Source: CAWCOU01 sp963797335 (lineage in GTDB: Bacteria > Pseudomonadota > Gammaproteobacteria > JAURND01). From it: 64,000 nucleotides of DNA. The notes below the pieces were generated by a model. That model did no database searches. It was not told the DNA's origin and saw nothing but the letters and a program-made list of their open reading frames with translations. Positions 1 to 8,385 of the stretch are shown here, piece by piece (position 1 is the first letter of the stretch; each line of letters starts with the position of its first letter). A program made the translations under genes and the position numbers. The DNA lies in assembly GCA_963797335.1 (NCBI GenBank), contig CAWCOU010000001.1, positions 1 through 64,000 on the forward strand. Reading direction: 5' to 3'.

Positions 1-27
1 TTGATATTTCTTCATGCTGAGGTAACC

Positions 28-231
28 GTGTTTGCAAAAATCATCATCGCTGTGTTTTTTCTCTTGATTTTATTTTGTCTGGGCAGCGGCATGTATTATT
101 TGCTGTCAAATAAACGATCGAAAGCATCAGTTGCTAAAGCTTTGACCTGGCGAATTGCCATATCACTGACATTATTTGTGTTGCTCATGATCGGCTTTTA
201 CTTTGGTTGGATTAATCCCCACGGCGTCTAG
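28..231 (+). CDS. DUF2909-type small twin-transmembrane protein
   Basis: About 67 residues with two hydrophobic helices joined by a short basic loop (SNKRSK) and ending in the sequence GWINPHGV, which is the pattern of the DUF2909 family. I chose the GTG at 28 because a GAGGT ribosome-binding site lies just upstream at 19-23 and the resulting N-terminus (FAKIII...) matches the family; an upstream in-frame TTG at position 1 is less likely. In other gammaproteobacteria this family normally sits beside cytochrome oxidase assembly genes such as ctaG, coxC and surf1, so a role in oxidase assembly is inferred. Here it is about 50 kb from the cox operon in the same window. What lies upstream is outside the window. 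Confidence 0.7.
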   Translation: MFAKIIIAVFFLLILFCLGSGMYYLLSNKRSKASVAKALTWRIAISLTLFVLLMIGFYFGWINPHGV

Positions 232-303
232 CCCTCATGGGAGTGGGCAGAGCTCTCCATCCCTTTGGCAATCAAGCAAGTAAACTGCCCGTTTTCTCAG
301 GGA

Positions 304-762
304 TCACATTGTTCCCGAATGGCCAAACCCGCCAGTACCGCGGTCACTCTCCTCAAAGTCAGTCACGACCGTAAATTCCGCGCGCAAAATTGGAATAACC
401 ACCAATTGCGCAATGCGCTCGCCGATTTGGACAGTATAATTTGTTTGGCTCCGATTCCAAACGGAAATTTGCAGCGGTCCTTGGTAATCGGCATCGATTA
501 AACCTACCAGATTCCCCAACACCAAACCATGTTTATGACCCAACCCCGACCTAGGCAAAATAACCGCCGCCATATGCGGATCGGCGATATGGATGGCCAG
601 ACCGGTCGGAATTAAACAGGTTTCATTTGCCTTCACCTCGATAGGTTGATCCAAACAAGCTCGTAAATCCAGCCCCGCCGAACCTGAGGTCGCATAAGTT
701 GGCAGAGGAATGCTGTTCCCCAATCGCGAATCAAGTATTTTTAATTGAATATTCTTCAGCAC
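304..762 (-). CDS. dut: dUTP diphosphatase (dUTPase)
   Basis: Hydrolyses dUTP to dUMP and pyrophosphate, keeping uracil out of DNA and supplying dUMP for thymidylate synthesis. The family motifs are in order: TSGSAGLDLRA (motif 1), PRSGLGHKHG (motif 2), the loop GNLVGLIDADYQG (motif 3), GERIAQLV (motif 4), and the glycine-rich C-terminal arm RGTGGFGHSG (motif 5) that closes over the active site of the homotrimer. I start at the GTG at 762 because AAAGG lies six bases upstream and the length (152 residues) then equals that of the E. coli enzyme; a longer reading from 804 has no family support. It is transcribed towards the DUF2909 gene. The usual neighbour coaBC (dfp) is missing between it and radC. 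Confidence 0.95.
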   Translation of the reverse strand: MLKNIQLKILDSRLGNSIPLPTYATSGSAGLDLRACLDQPIEVKANETCLIPTGLAIHIADPHMAAVILPRSGLGHKHGLVLGNLVGLIDADYQGPLQISVWNRSQTNYTVQIGERIAQLVVIPILRAEFTVVTDFEESDRGTGGFGHSGTM

Positions 763-854
763 GGCTAACCTTTGAATAAATGAGGGATGAGTCACTTTAC
801 TCAATCCAGTGGTAATTTCAAGTAAAATGGCATACGCGCCAACTTAACAGATTA

Positions 855-964
855 TGTCGTCCCGGCAGGATGCCGGGATCCAGCCCACAGGACGTGAAAG
901 TTTTCCATCCCTGGAGTCTGGATCCCGCGGACAATCCCGGATCAAGTCCGGGAGCGGGACGACG
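855..964. repeat. Palindromic intergenic element (cruciform)
   Basis: A roughly 110-bp structured element between dut and radC. The outer arms GTCGTCCCG (856-864) and CGGGACGAC (955-963) are perfect inverted repeats. Inside are GGGATCCAG (875-883) pairing with CTGGATCCC (918-926), and two small hairpins, CCCGGCA/TGCCGGG (861-877) and CCCGGA/TCCGGG (936-952). The layout resembles the GTC(A/G)TCCCG...GGATCCAG intergenic palindromes of many proteobacteria. No coding potential is seen. Confidence 0.7.
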
Positions 965-1052
965 AGTTATGAAGTAAAATGATGCCCATTTACGGTATTG
1001 GTGAGATTTTTAAAGGTTTAAAATAAGCCTATCAGTCTCTGGAGTAAATACC

Positions 1053-1727
1053 ATGGCAATTACCGATTGGCCGTTACAAGAACGTCCCCGTGAAAAATTA
1101 TTGGATTTAGGCTCTAACGCTTTATCTGAGGCAGAATTATTGGCCATTTTTCTACGGACGGGCATCCGCGGCAAAACCGCTGTCGATCTGGCACGGGATC
1201 TATTAGTTCAATTTAAAGGGTTGCGAAATTTATTAGAAGCACCCATGAATGAGTTTTGCCAACAGCGAGGATTGGGGGTTGCAAAATACGTGCAACTGCA
1301 AGCCGTGTTGGAAATGGGCCGTCGGCATTTACGCGCGACCTTAGAAAAAACAAAAGAGATTCATACCGCGGATGATACTAAGAAATTACTGATTTCCTTG
1401 TTACGCCACCATCAGCGCGAAGTGTTTGCTTGTCTATTTCTAGACACCCGTCACCGCATGCTAGGTTTTGAAGAGTTATTTTTCGGCACGGTCGATTGCG
1501 CGCACGTACATCCGCGGGAAGTGGTGAAACGAGCGCTATACCATAATGCCGCTGCGGTTATTTTCGCGCATAACCATCCTTCCGGAGTCGCCACGGCAAG
1601 CGCAGCGGACAAAGAAATAACCTGGCAATTAATTAAAGCCTTAGGATTAGTGGATGTTCGTGTACTGGATCACATGATTATTGGTGAAGATCAGGTGTTA
1701 TCTTTAGCGGAAATGGGGGAAATCTAA
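1053..1727 (+). CDS. radC: RadC-family JAB/MPN-domain protein
   Basis: 224 residues: an N-terminal helix-hairpin-helix-like region (REKLLDLGSNALSEAELLA) followed by a JAB1/MPN metalloprotease-like domain. Zinc-site motifs are present: EELFFGT for the conserved glutamate region, and HNHPSG with a downstream Asp (SAADKEIT) giving the JAMM signature. Length matches E. coli RadC (222). The cellular role of RadC is uncertain, and the old DNA-repair assignment is not supported in E. coli. It is probably a single-gene unit: the preceding gene points away and the next gene converges on it. In many gammaproteobacteria radC adjoins coaBC and dut; here coaBC is absent and dut is inverted. Confidence 0.93.
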   Translation: MAITDWPLQERPREKLLDLGSNALSEAELLAIFLRTGIRGKTAVDLARDLLVQFKGLRNLLEAPMNEFCQQRGLGVAKYVQLQAVLEMGRRHLRATLEKTKEIHTADDTKKLLISLLRHHQREVFACLFLDTRHRMLGFEELFFGTVDCAHVHPREVVKRALYHNAAAVIFAHNHPSGVATASAADKEITWQLIKALGLVDVRVLDHMIIGEDQVLSLAEMGEI

Positions 1728-1824
1728 GCAAAGTATTAGTACCAGCTCAGCCTCAGGATGGAAGGGTTTGTGCCAAAGATAGGGGGTGCCTGAGCTCACA
1801 AGTATTAGTCATAGTTTACTCAGC

Positions 1825-2391
1825 TTACATTAACTGCCAGGCCAGTGAATTGAGGGGGTTAACAATCAGTAAAATCAGCACCTGGGTGACAATCATCGCT
1901 ACTATAGGTGATAAATCGAAACCACCGACCAGGGGTAACACGCGACGTATGGGTCGCAAAATGGGGTCAGTAATTTTAGTGAGCGCGAAGAAAACAGCGT
2001 TGTGATGGGCGGGAACAATCCAGCTGAGCACAGCACGAATGAGGATTAAGTAAAAATAAAACATCAAAAATTTTTCAATCAGATTAGCGAGCACCAAGAT
2101 AAGTAATCCCGCGATTTGTGGCAAGGTATGAAATTGTACCAACCAAATCACCACAAATTTCAGCAGTGTGAACACCACAATCCAAAACAAAATGGCTAAA
2201 TCAACTCCTTTTATTTCCGGCAGGATTTTTTGCAAAGGGTGAACGATAGGTTGCGTAAAACGTAATGAAAATTGCGCCAAGGGATTTAAATAATTGATGC
2301 GAGCTGCTTGCAATAAGAGTCGCAAGATCAGTACGTAGGTATATAAATCAATGATGGAGCCTAACAAAAATACCAACGGGGTAGTCAACAT
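1825..2391 (-). CDS. yggT: YggT family integral membrane protein
   Basis: 188 residues with two YggT domains, each of two membrane helices, and the repeated family pattern around RLLLQAARINYLNPLAQF and RAVLSWIVPAHH. The paired motifs FTQPIVHPLQKILP and ITDPILRPIRRVLP mark the two copies. Members are inner-membrane proteins linked by genetics to osmotic tolerance and division in some bacteria; the biochemical function is not known. It is the last gene of the pckA-proC-yggT unit, beginning about 25 bases after proC, and proC-yggT adjacency is widespread in gammaproteobacteria. Confidence 0.9.
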   Translation of the reverse strand: MLTTPLVFLLGSIIDLYTYVLILRLLLQAARINYLNPLAQFSLRFTQPIVHPLQKILPEIKGVDLAILFWIVVFTLLKFVVIWLVQFHTLPQIAGLLILVLANLIEKFLMFYFYLILIRAVLSWIVPAHHNAVFFALTKITDPILRPIRRVLPLVGGFDLSPIVAMIVTQVLILLIVNPLNSLAWQLM

Positions 2392-2416
2392 AAATTCAGT
2401 TCTCGTGATGAAGCGT

Positions 2417-3253
2417 TTACTTCTTGGCTTTTGGCTTCAGTGAATCCGCCACCGTGCGGAAGTGTAACTCTCCCGCTTGCACTGCTTCGATGATAATCTC
2501 ATGGATGGAGGCTGTTTCCAGAATAAGCATGGATTTTTCGGTGCCACCACCGGGAGAAGTCACTCTACGGCGTAAATCAGCGGCGCTATAACCATTTTCT
2601 TGCAACATGCGCGCGCTGCCGATGGCCGTTTGCGAAACCAGGGCCTGTGCGATGTCGGCTGGTAACCCCAATTTTTCCGCTGCTTCTTGCAATGCTTCCA
2701 TCAGCAGAAAAAAATACGCCGGCCCCGAACCGGAAATGGCGGTGACGCAATGAATATGTGCCTCATGATCTACCCATATGGTGCTGCCCAAGGCATCAAA
2801 AATCTCCTGCGCTAACTGTTTTTCCGCAGCAGTGGCAAAGTCATTGGCGAACAGAGCAGTAGTACCAGAACGAATAAACGTGGGGGTGTTGGGCATAGCC
2901 AACACAATATGTGGTTTACCGCCGCCCAAGGTGTCACGCAAGAAGGCTTCAGGAACGCCGGCAGCAACGGAAATCAGCAAGGGTTTACGTTCTTGAATAA
3001 TATCCGCCAATTCCGTTAATACAGTCGACATCACCATAGGTTCCACCGCCAAAATTAATACATCGGCGTGGCTGGCGGCGACCTTGTTGTCATGCGTAAA
3101 ATGAATACCAAAACGTTCCGAAAGATTAGGAGAGGTCGTTTTAGAGCGAGTGGCCCAAATTCGAGTGGGTTCATGCCCTGCGGAAATCAACCCATGAATT
3201 AAGGCGCTGCCTAATCGTCCGGCGCCAATAACGGCAATGGTCTGCTGCTTCAT
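2417..3253 (-). CDS. proC: Pyrroline-5-carboxylate reductase
   Basis: Catalyses the last step of proline synthesis, NAD(P)H-dependent reduction of pyrroline-5-carboxylate to proline, in the cytoplasm. The N-terminal Rossmann fold starts with VIGAGRLGSALIHGL. The family dimerisation and active-site region appears near residues 165-245, with ISGSGPAYFFLLMEAL and the C-terminal signature RRRVTSPGGGTE. Length is 278, close to E. coli ProC (269). The start codon overlaps the stop of pckA (ATGA), so the two are translationally coupled, and yggT follows. A KPKAKK basic tail ends the protein. Confidence 0.95.
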   Translation of the reverse strand: MKQQTIAVIGAGRLGSALIHGLISAGHEPTRIWATRSKTTSPNLSERFGIHFTHDNKVAASHADVLILAVEPMVMSTVLTELADIIQERKPLLISVAAGVPEAFLRDTLGGGKPHIVLAMPNTPTFIRSGTTALFANDFATAAEKQLAQEIFDALGSTIWVDHEAHIHCVTAISGSGPAYFFLLMEALQEAAEKLGLPADIAQALVSQTAIGSARMLQENGYSAADLRRRVTSPGGGTEKSMLILETASIHEIIIEAVQAGELHFRTVADSLKPKAKK

Positions 3254-4809
3254 AGAGACTCCAAATGGGGGCCAGCGGCACGAATTTTTTCAGACACATT
3301 AAATCTCTTAAAGTTAGTGATAAATTGGTTGATCAAATGACGTGCTTGTGTTTTGTAGGCATTGCTATCTTGCCATGCTAGCTGAGGATTTAGCAAATGC
3401 GCATCTATGTCAGGTAAAGCTTTAGGAATGGTTAGCTCAAAGCCAGGCAAGTGTTCCTTGGGTGCCCTCGCTGCCTCGCCATTTAAAATATGTCGAACAA
3501 AGGTGCGTGTGGTGGGAATAGAGAACCTTTCCCCCCCTTGACCGTGAGCGCCGCCCGTCCAGCCTGTATTTAATAAATACACTTGCGCTTGACTTTCGTT
3601 GATTCGCTTCATTAAAAGATCGGCATATACGGTGGGAGAGCGTGGGAAGAAAGGAGCCCCGAAGCAAGTACTGAACGTGGGTTTAATCGCCGCATCACTT
3701 CCCACTTCAGTGCTAGCCACCAAAGCAGTATAACCGCTTAAAAAATAATACGCGGCTTGTTCTGGAGTCAATTCGGCCAAAGGCGGTAAGACCCCGTAGA
3801 GATCGCAGCATAGGAAAATAAGATGGGTGGGTAGTTTACCTTTGTTATCGACGACGCGCGCTTCAATGTGTTCAAGTGGATAAGCCGCTCGGGTATTTTC
3901 TGTCAAACTATCATCGTCGTATTGTGGTGCCAGTGTCACTGGGTCAATGACGACATTTTCTAGAATGGCCCCTTGCCGGATGGCCGACCAGATCAACGGT
4001 TCATGTTGTTCCGATAGATGGATACATTTGGCGTAGCAGCCACCCTCAAAGTTGAATACGCCAGAGGCGCTCCAACCGTGCTCGTCGTCACCGATCAATA
4101 AGCGTTCAGGGTCTGCGGATAAAGTCGTTTTACCAGTGCCGGATAGGCCAAAAAATAAGGCCACATCGCCGTCTTGACCGACATTGGCCGAGCAATGCAT
4201 GGGTAATACATCGACAGCTGGCAACAGGTAGTTCAGCACGGAAAACATCGCTTTTTTCATTTCCCCTGCGTACTGTAAGCCACACAGCAGCACACGTCGC
4301 TGCGTAAAGTCGATGAGCAGCGCTGCATCGCTGTTGACGCCGTCGCGGTTAGGGTCCGTGATAAGACCGGGTGCATTGAGTATGGTCCAGGCATCGGCGC
4401 GAGTGGTATCCACGGCTTTGTCGCGAATAAAAAGCTGGCGGACAAATAAATTATGCCAGGCTAATTCGGTGATAACAGTCACGGGCAGGCTGTATTCCGC
4501 TTCAGCGCCCACTTGCAATCGGCTGACGAATACTTCTTTACCCGAAAGATAGTCAACGGCGCGTTGCCATAAGGCAGTGAATTTTTCAGGCGCTATCGGT
4601 TGGTTAATCGCCCCCCAATCCACGGTAGTTGCCGTCTGTTCATCTTTGACAATGAACCGATCCTTAGGTGATCGCCCGGTGCGCTTGCCCGTGTTAACTA
4701 CGAAGGCTTGATTAGCACACAGAATACCTTCCTGACGCCTTAATGCAAATTCAAGGAGTTTGTCACTGGAGAGTTGGAGCTGGTGATGCGCAAACACGAC
4801 TTCAGACAT
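3250..4809 (-). CDS. pckA: Phosphoenolpyruvate carboxykinase (ATP)
   Basis: Converts oxaloacetate and ATP to phosphoenolpyruvate, ADP and CO2, the entry to gluconeogenesis from TCA-cycle intermediates. ATP-type motifs are clear: GRSPKDRFIV near the N-terminus, HCSANVGQDGDVALFFGLSG leading into the P-loop GLSGTGKTTLS, the kinase-2-like LIGDDEHGW, NFEGGCYAK, and NTGWTGGAHGQGG. I start at the ATG at 4809 because it is preceded by AAAGGA, giving 519 residues; an upstream extension of 24 codons has no family match. It heads the pckA-proC-yggT unit and is divergent from yqgE. It fits a bacterium living on amino acids and fatty acids. Confidence 0.95.
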   Translation of the reverse strand: MSEVVFAHHQLQLSSDKLLEFALRRQEGILCANQAFVVNTGKRTGRSPKDRFIVKDEQTATTVDWGAINQPIAPEKFTALWQRAVDYLSGKEVFVSRLQVGAEAEYSLPVTVITELAWHNLFVRQLFIRDKAVDTTRADAWTILNAPGLITDPNRDGVNSDAALLIDFTQRRVLLCGLQYAGEMKKAMFSVLNYLLPAVDVLPMHCSANVGQDGDVALFFGLSGTGKTTLSADPERLLIGDDEHGWSASGVFNFEGGCYAKCIHLSEQHEPLIWSAIRQGAILENVVIDPVTLAPQYDDDSLTENTRAAYPLEHIEARVVDNKGKLPTHLIFLCCDLYGVLPPLAELTPEQAAYYFLSGYTALVASTEVGSDAAIKPTFSTCFGAPFFPRSPTVYADLLMKRINESQAQVYLLNTGWTGGAHGQGGERFSIPTTRTFVRHILNGEAARAPKEHLPGFELTIPKALPDIDAHLLNPQLAWQDSNAYKTQARHLINQFITNFKRFNVSEKIRAAGPHLESL

Positions 4810-4921
4810 AAACCGTCCTTTCGGTAGTGGACAAGTGTGGATGACCTGCGAATAATAACAAAGTTCGACTGAAAATTTCACTGATTTGTCATAATTTTCT
4901 CAGTCTTTCTCGTGTGGGTGA

Positions 4922-4950
4922 TTCGCATTTTCAAGGGGGTTAGGTATAAT
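4922..4950 (+). promoter_or_regulatory. Sigma70-like promoter for yqgE-ruvX-pyrB
   Basis: A perfect TATAAT (4945-4950) with 17-bp spacing to TTCGCA (4922-4927), about 70 bases before yqgE. The -35 element is only a partial match. It is the best promoter-like sequence in the pckA-yqgE divergent region. Confidence 0.45.
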
Positions 4951-5020
4951 CACGGGAGGTTATGCTATTCGACGGGCCAGTGATCTTTTATGGATAGGTC
5001 GAAATTTTACTGAGGGGACT

Positions 5021-5617
5021 ATGACGAAGAATTACGATGGACTACAACACATCTTTCTAGTGGCCATGCCGCAGCTGGAAGATTCACAGTTTTCACAATC
5101 CGTGATTTATCTGTGGGAATACAATGAGCAAGGAGCCATGGGCATTATCATCAACAAGCCCTTAGACGTACGATTAGGGGAATTATTACGTCAATTGGAT
5201 ATCCCACTCAATGATCCCCAGATGGAACAACTCCCGGTCTTAAGGGGAGGACCGGTGGCGGCAGATCAAGGATTTATCATTCGGCGTCAACATAAACAAC
5301 TACCCCATCATGAAAATCCGGTCGTTGAAATTACGGTTTCTTCTTCAAAACAAGAGCTGATAGCCATAGCAAATGGTGACTACTCGGGTGATGCCTTGGT
5401 GGCCTTAGGTTGTGCGGGTTGGGCTGCCGGCCAATTAGATGATGAACTCGCTAATAATGACTGGTTGATTGTGCCTTTCAGTGAGTTCACCTTGTTTGGT
5501 GAAGAGGATGAACAGGGTGGAGATGGAGAGGTGGATGCTTTCAGCAAATGGTATATGGCAGCAGCGCGGGCTGGCATTGATTTGAATCGGATGTCGTCGG
5601 ATGTGGGGCATGCCTGA
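5021..5617 (+). CDS. yqgE: YqgE/AlgH family protein (UPF0301)
   Basis: 198 residues of the UPF0301 family, with the conserved opening LQHIFLVAMPQLEDSQFSQS, the GAMGIIINKPL motif, the VLRGGPVAADQGFII motif and GYAGWxxGQL-like LGCAGWAAGQLDDELANNDW. The molecular function is not established; the name AlgH comes from an alginate-regulation phenotype in Pseudomonas. It is the first gene of a tight unit with ruvX (2-base gap) and pyrB, an order conserved in many gammaproteobacteria. Confidence 0.93.
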   Translation: MTKNYDGLQHIFLVAMPQLEDSQFSQSVIYLWEYNEQGAMGIIINKPLDVRLGELLRQLDIPLNDPQMEQLPVLRGGPVAADQGFIIRRQHKQLPHHENPVVEITVSSSKQELIAIANGDYSGDALVALGCAGWAAGQLDDELANNDWLIVPFSEFTLFGEEDEQGGDGEVDAFSKWYMAAARAGIDLNRMSSDVGHA

Positions 5618-5619
5618 AC

Positions 5620-6045
5620 TTGAAACATCGAACAATCATAGGCTTTGACTTTGGCTTAAAGCACATAGGGGTCGCCGTCGGTCAAACGGTGACACGCACC
5701 GCCTCGCCTTTACCTTCTTTGAAAGCACAGAGCGGCGTACCTAATTGGGACATCATCACCGAATTACTGAAGCGCTGGAAGCCAGATCAGTTAGTGGTCG
5801 GTGCCCCTTTTGCTGAAAATGGCAAAGAACAGCGAATTACCCAAGCCGCCAGGGGTTTTGCCAACCAGTTGGAGGCACGTTATCAATTACCAGTCATTAT
5901 GGTGGATGAACGATATACCTCGATAGAAGCCAGAAGCCATTTATTTGCAAAAGGTGGCTATCGAGCCTTAGATAAAGCCAGTATCGATGGCTTAGCCGCT
6001 AAAATTATTACTGAAAGTGCGATGAACCAAGGGGGTAAATTGTGA
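5620..6045 (+). CDS. ruvX: Putative Holliday junction resolvase RuvX/YqgF
   Basis: 141 residues with an RNase H-like fold signature: IIGFDFGLKHIGVAVGQ at the N-terminus carries the first catalytic Asp, LVVGAPF the central strand, VDERYTSIEA the conserved acidic motif, and the last acidic residue falls in KASIDGLAAKII. The family also takes part in 16S rRNA 5' maturation in E. coli. The most likely start is TTG at 5620, because in-frame ATG or GTG codons are absent upstream and the match to the family begins at once. It overlaps pyrB by four bases (GTGA). Confidence 0.9.
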   Translation: MKHRTIIGFDFGLKHIGVAVGQTVTRTASPLPSLKAQSGVPNWDIITELLKRWKPDQLVVGAPFAENGKEQRITQAARGFANQLEARYQLPVIMVDERYTSIEARSHLFAKGGYRALDKASIDGLAAKIITESAMNQGGKL

Positions 6046-7001
6046 GCCAACCTATAAAAAACCAGGGCGATGAACACCCAAAAGCCAGAAAACAGCACTT
6101 AGTTGCTATCCATGATTTAAATCGTGATGAAATTGAACAGCTATTGGCAAAAGCCTGCCAATGGATTAGTCGTGATGGCACGTTGAAATATCCAGTCCCC
6201 AGCTTAAAAAATAAAACCGTAGCGAATTTATTTTTTGAGAACAGCACTCGTACGCGTTGTTCTTTTGAGTTGGCAGCCAAGCGGTTGGGCGCGGATGTGT
6301 TGAATTTTTCTCATGAAGAATCCTCTACCCATAAGGGTGAAACATTATTGGATACGGTGGAAAATCTGCGAGCGATGGGCGTCAATTTATTTGTTGTTCG
6401 CCATTCGGTGGAAGGAGTACCCGCATTATTAGCTGAGCACTTCGGGCAGCGAGCATCGGTAGTCAATGCCGGTGATGGTTGTCACGAACACCCGACGCAA
6501 GCGTTATTGGATTTGTTGACGATACGCTACGCAAAAGGGGATTTTAGCCGGCTTAAAATAGCGATCATTGGCGATATCATTCACTCTCGTGTGGCGAATT
6601 CAGATATTCAAGCGCTGTTGACGATGGGGGTAGCAGAAATACGACTGATCGGGCCTTCGGCATTTCTACCCGCTGAAAGTTGGCGGCCGAATATTACCTT
6701 ACATACCGAGTTGTCTTCGGGAATTCAAAATGCCGATGTGATTATCACCTTGCGCATTCAAAAAGAACGCATAAATGACATCGAAATTCCGGATGAAGCC
6801 GCCTATTTTAAGTGTTACGGACTTCGTTCCGAACACTTATCATTAGCAGCTGCTAATGCCATCGTCATGCACCCCGGCCCCATGAATCGAGGCGTAGAGA
6901 TTGAAGAGCAAGTGGCAGATGGCCCACAATCCATGATATTGCAACAAACTGCTTTCGGCGTTGCGATGCGCATGGCTGTATTAGATTCCCTACTGGCATA
7001 G
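6042..7001 (+). CDS. pyrB: Aspartate carbamoyltransferase catalytic subunit
   Basis: Condenses carbamoyl phosphate with aspartate, the committed step of pyrimidine synthesis. The carbamoyl-phosphate-binding motif FFENSTRTRCSFELAAKRLG, the HPTQALLDLL motif and the C-terminal HPGPMNRGVEIEEQVADG are all intact, and length (319) is normal. It starts with GTG overlapping ruvX by four bases. Neither a pyrI regulatory subunit nor a pseudo-dihydroorotase (pyrC') follows, and pyrR does not precede it, unlike in enteric bacteria or Pseudomonas; whether the partner is elsewhere cannot be seen. Confidence 0.95.
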   Translation: MSQPIKNQGDEHPKARKQHLVAIHDLNRDEIEQLLAKACQWISRDGTLKYPVPSLKNKTVANLFFENSTRTRCSFELAAKRLGADVLNFSHEESSTHKGETLLDTVENLRAMGVNLFVVRHSVEGVPALLAEHFGQRASVVNAGDGCHEHPTQALLDLLTIRYAKGDFSRLKIAIIGDIIHSRVANSDIQALLTMGVAEIRLIGPSAFLPAESWRPNITLHTELSSGIQNADVIITLRIQKERINDIEIPDEAAYFKCYGLRSEHLSLAAANAIVMHPGPMNRGVEIEEQVADGPQSMILQQTAFGVAMRMAVLDSLLA

Positions 7002-7049
7002 CCAGGAGCATCGGAACACCCGGTATCTTCTCTCATTATTAAGCTTATC

Positions 7050-7087
7050 CAATTTGGCACTGCTTGCCAAATTGCCGTGGACTCTTT
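7050..7087 (+). terminator. Hairpin after pyrB
   Basis: A perfect 10-bp stem, CAATTTGGCA (7050-7059) and TGCCAAATTG (7065-7074) with a 5-base loop, followed a few bases later by CTCTTTT. It lies between the convergent genes pyrB and ribE, so it probably ends the pyrB transcript, although the T-run is weak. Confidence 0.45.
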
Positions 7088-7106
7088 TAAACAACCCAAC
7101 TATTTT

Positions 7107-7724
7107 TTATTTATTTTTGATTATCGGCAGGCGCTTGAGGGTCTCGACGATGGTGACGGTTTGGCTGTCTAATTCAATATTCACTTGATCACCGGGGTGT
7201 TTATTGCCCAGATCAGTGATAGTCAAAGTGTGGGGGATTAAATTTACTGCGATGGTGTGGTGGGCGAGATCGACGTGGTTGATGGTTAGGCTGGAACCAT
7301 TGATACCAATAAATCCTTTCACAAACACGTATTCCATCATTTCTGGCGCGCACTGAATGGTCAACTCCAGGTTATTTTCCCAAGGGTTTCTTGCTAGTAC
7401 TTTCCCCATCCCGAAGACATGGCCACTCATGACATGCCCACCGATCTCAGCGCCGTAGGTAGCGCTTCGTTCAATGCTGACGTGTTGGCCTGTTTGTAAT
7501 AGGCCAAGCGTGGTTTTACTGCAGGTTTCTTCAATGGCTTCAAACGTCACTTCGTCGGCAACTATCGCGACGACGGTCTGACACACCCCATCCACGGCAA
7601 CACTACTCCCAACGACAAGTCCTTGAGTCAACGCAGGGTTCAGTTTCACTCGATAAATCAAAAGCCCTTGCTTTCGTTGGGCGTCGGTGACGGTAAATAG
7701 ACCTTGGGTAATGCCGGTAAACAC
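7107..7724 (-). CDS. ribE: Riboflavin synthase, alpha chain
   Basis: Dismutates two molecules of 6,7-dimethyl-8-ribityllumazine to riboflavin. It has two tandem lumazine-binding domains: the first begins FTGITQGLFTVT and contains the conserved VDGVCQTV, and the domain junction has SATYGAEIGGHVMSGHVFG; the second contains FIGINGSSLTINHV. I start at the GTG at 7724 because AGGAG lies eight bases upstream and the typical M-F-T-G-I start then falls at residue 1, giving 205 residues; an extra 14 codons upstream are not needed. It follows dedA with a 19-base gap. No FMN riboswitch-like leader is visible and no other rib gene is present here. Confidence 0.93.
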   Translation of the reverse strand: MFTGITQGLFTVTDAQRKQGLLIYRVKLNPALTQGLVVGSSVAVDGVCQTVVAIVADEVTFEAIEETCSKTTLGLLQTGQHVSIERSATYGAEIGGHVMSGHVFGMGKVLARNPWENNLELTIQCAPEMMEYVFVKGFIGINGSSLTINHVDLAHHTIAVNLIPHTLTITDLGNKHPGDQVNIELDSQTVTIVETLKRLPIIKNK

Positions 7725-7743
7725 TAAAAATTCTCCTGTGTGA

Positions 7744-8376
7744 TCAGGATTCGACGCGATCGACACGTTTCTTGGTGCGTTTTTTTAACCACCAGTAAAG
7801 ACTAATCAGTACAATGACTGCGATTAAAATAAAAACAATATGGTACCACTGCTCTTCTAATACATACGTGATGCGTTCCCAGCGATTGCCGACGAAGTAG
7901 CCTATGGTTAAAAAGCAGGCCACCCAAATGGTGGCGCCACTGTATGAAAATGAAGCAAAATGTTTATATTCCATGGCAGACACGCCGGCGGCATAACCAG
8001 TCAGATGCCTGACACCGGGAATAAAATAACCAATCAGTAAGGCAAAGCGTCCCACCCGCTCAAACCAGAGGTGTACTCGTTCCATTCGTGCTTCGGTGAT
8101 ATGAACCCAATGACCATATTTTTTAATGAGGAAGGTCCCGGCCGTCCGGCCAATCAGATAGCTGATGGTAATACCACAACACGCACCGGCCAATGAGGCA
8201 ATGAAAGTGGGTATTAACTCTAATTTACCATGGGCAATCAGAAACCCGGCGAATACCATCAATGTTTCATCCGGAATGGGAATCGCAAAAATGCCCAAAC
8301 AGAGTAAGACAAAGAGCGCAAAACTACCGTACTGAGTGATCCAGACCGTCAGTGCTTGAGGTACGATTTGTTCCAT
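7744..8376 (-). CDS. DedA family membrane protein
   Basis: 210 residues with several membrane helices and the DedA (VTT/SNARE-associated) signature: PIPDETLMVFAGFLIAHGKL near the N-terminus, GRTAGTFLIKKYGHW, and the conserved arginine-glycine motif FIPGVRHLTGYAAG. Family members are inner-membrane proteins involved in phospholipid flipping and membrane homeostasis. It ends in a very basic tail (KKRTKKRVDRVES). It is followed closely by ribE and preceded by a glutathione-transferase-like gene only 9 bases upstream, so the three probably share a transcript. Confidence 0.9.
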   Translation of the reverse strand: MEQIVPQALTVWITQYGSFALFVLLCLGIFAIPIPDETLMVFAGFLIAHGKLELIPTFIASLAGACCGITISYLIGRTAGTFLIKKYGHWVHITEARMERVHLWFERVGRFALLIGYFIPGVRHLTGYAAGVSAMEYKHFASFSYSGATIWVACFLTIGYFVGNRWERITYVLEEQWYHIVFILIAVIVLISLYWWLKKRTKKRVDRVES

Positions 8377-8385
8377 AGGATACGA

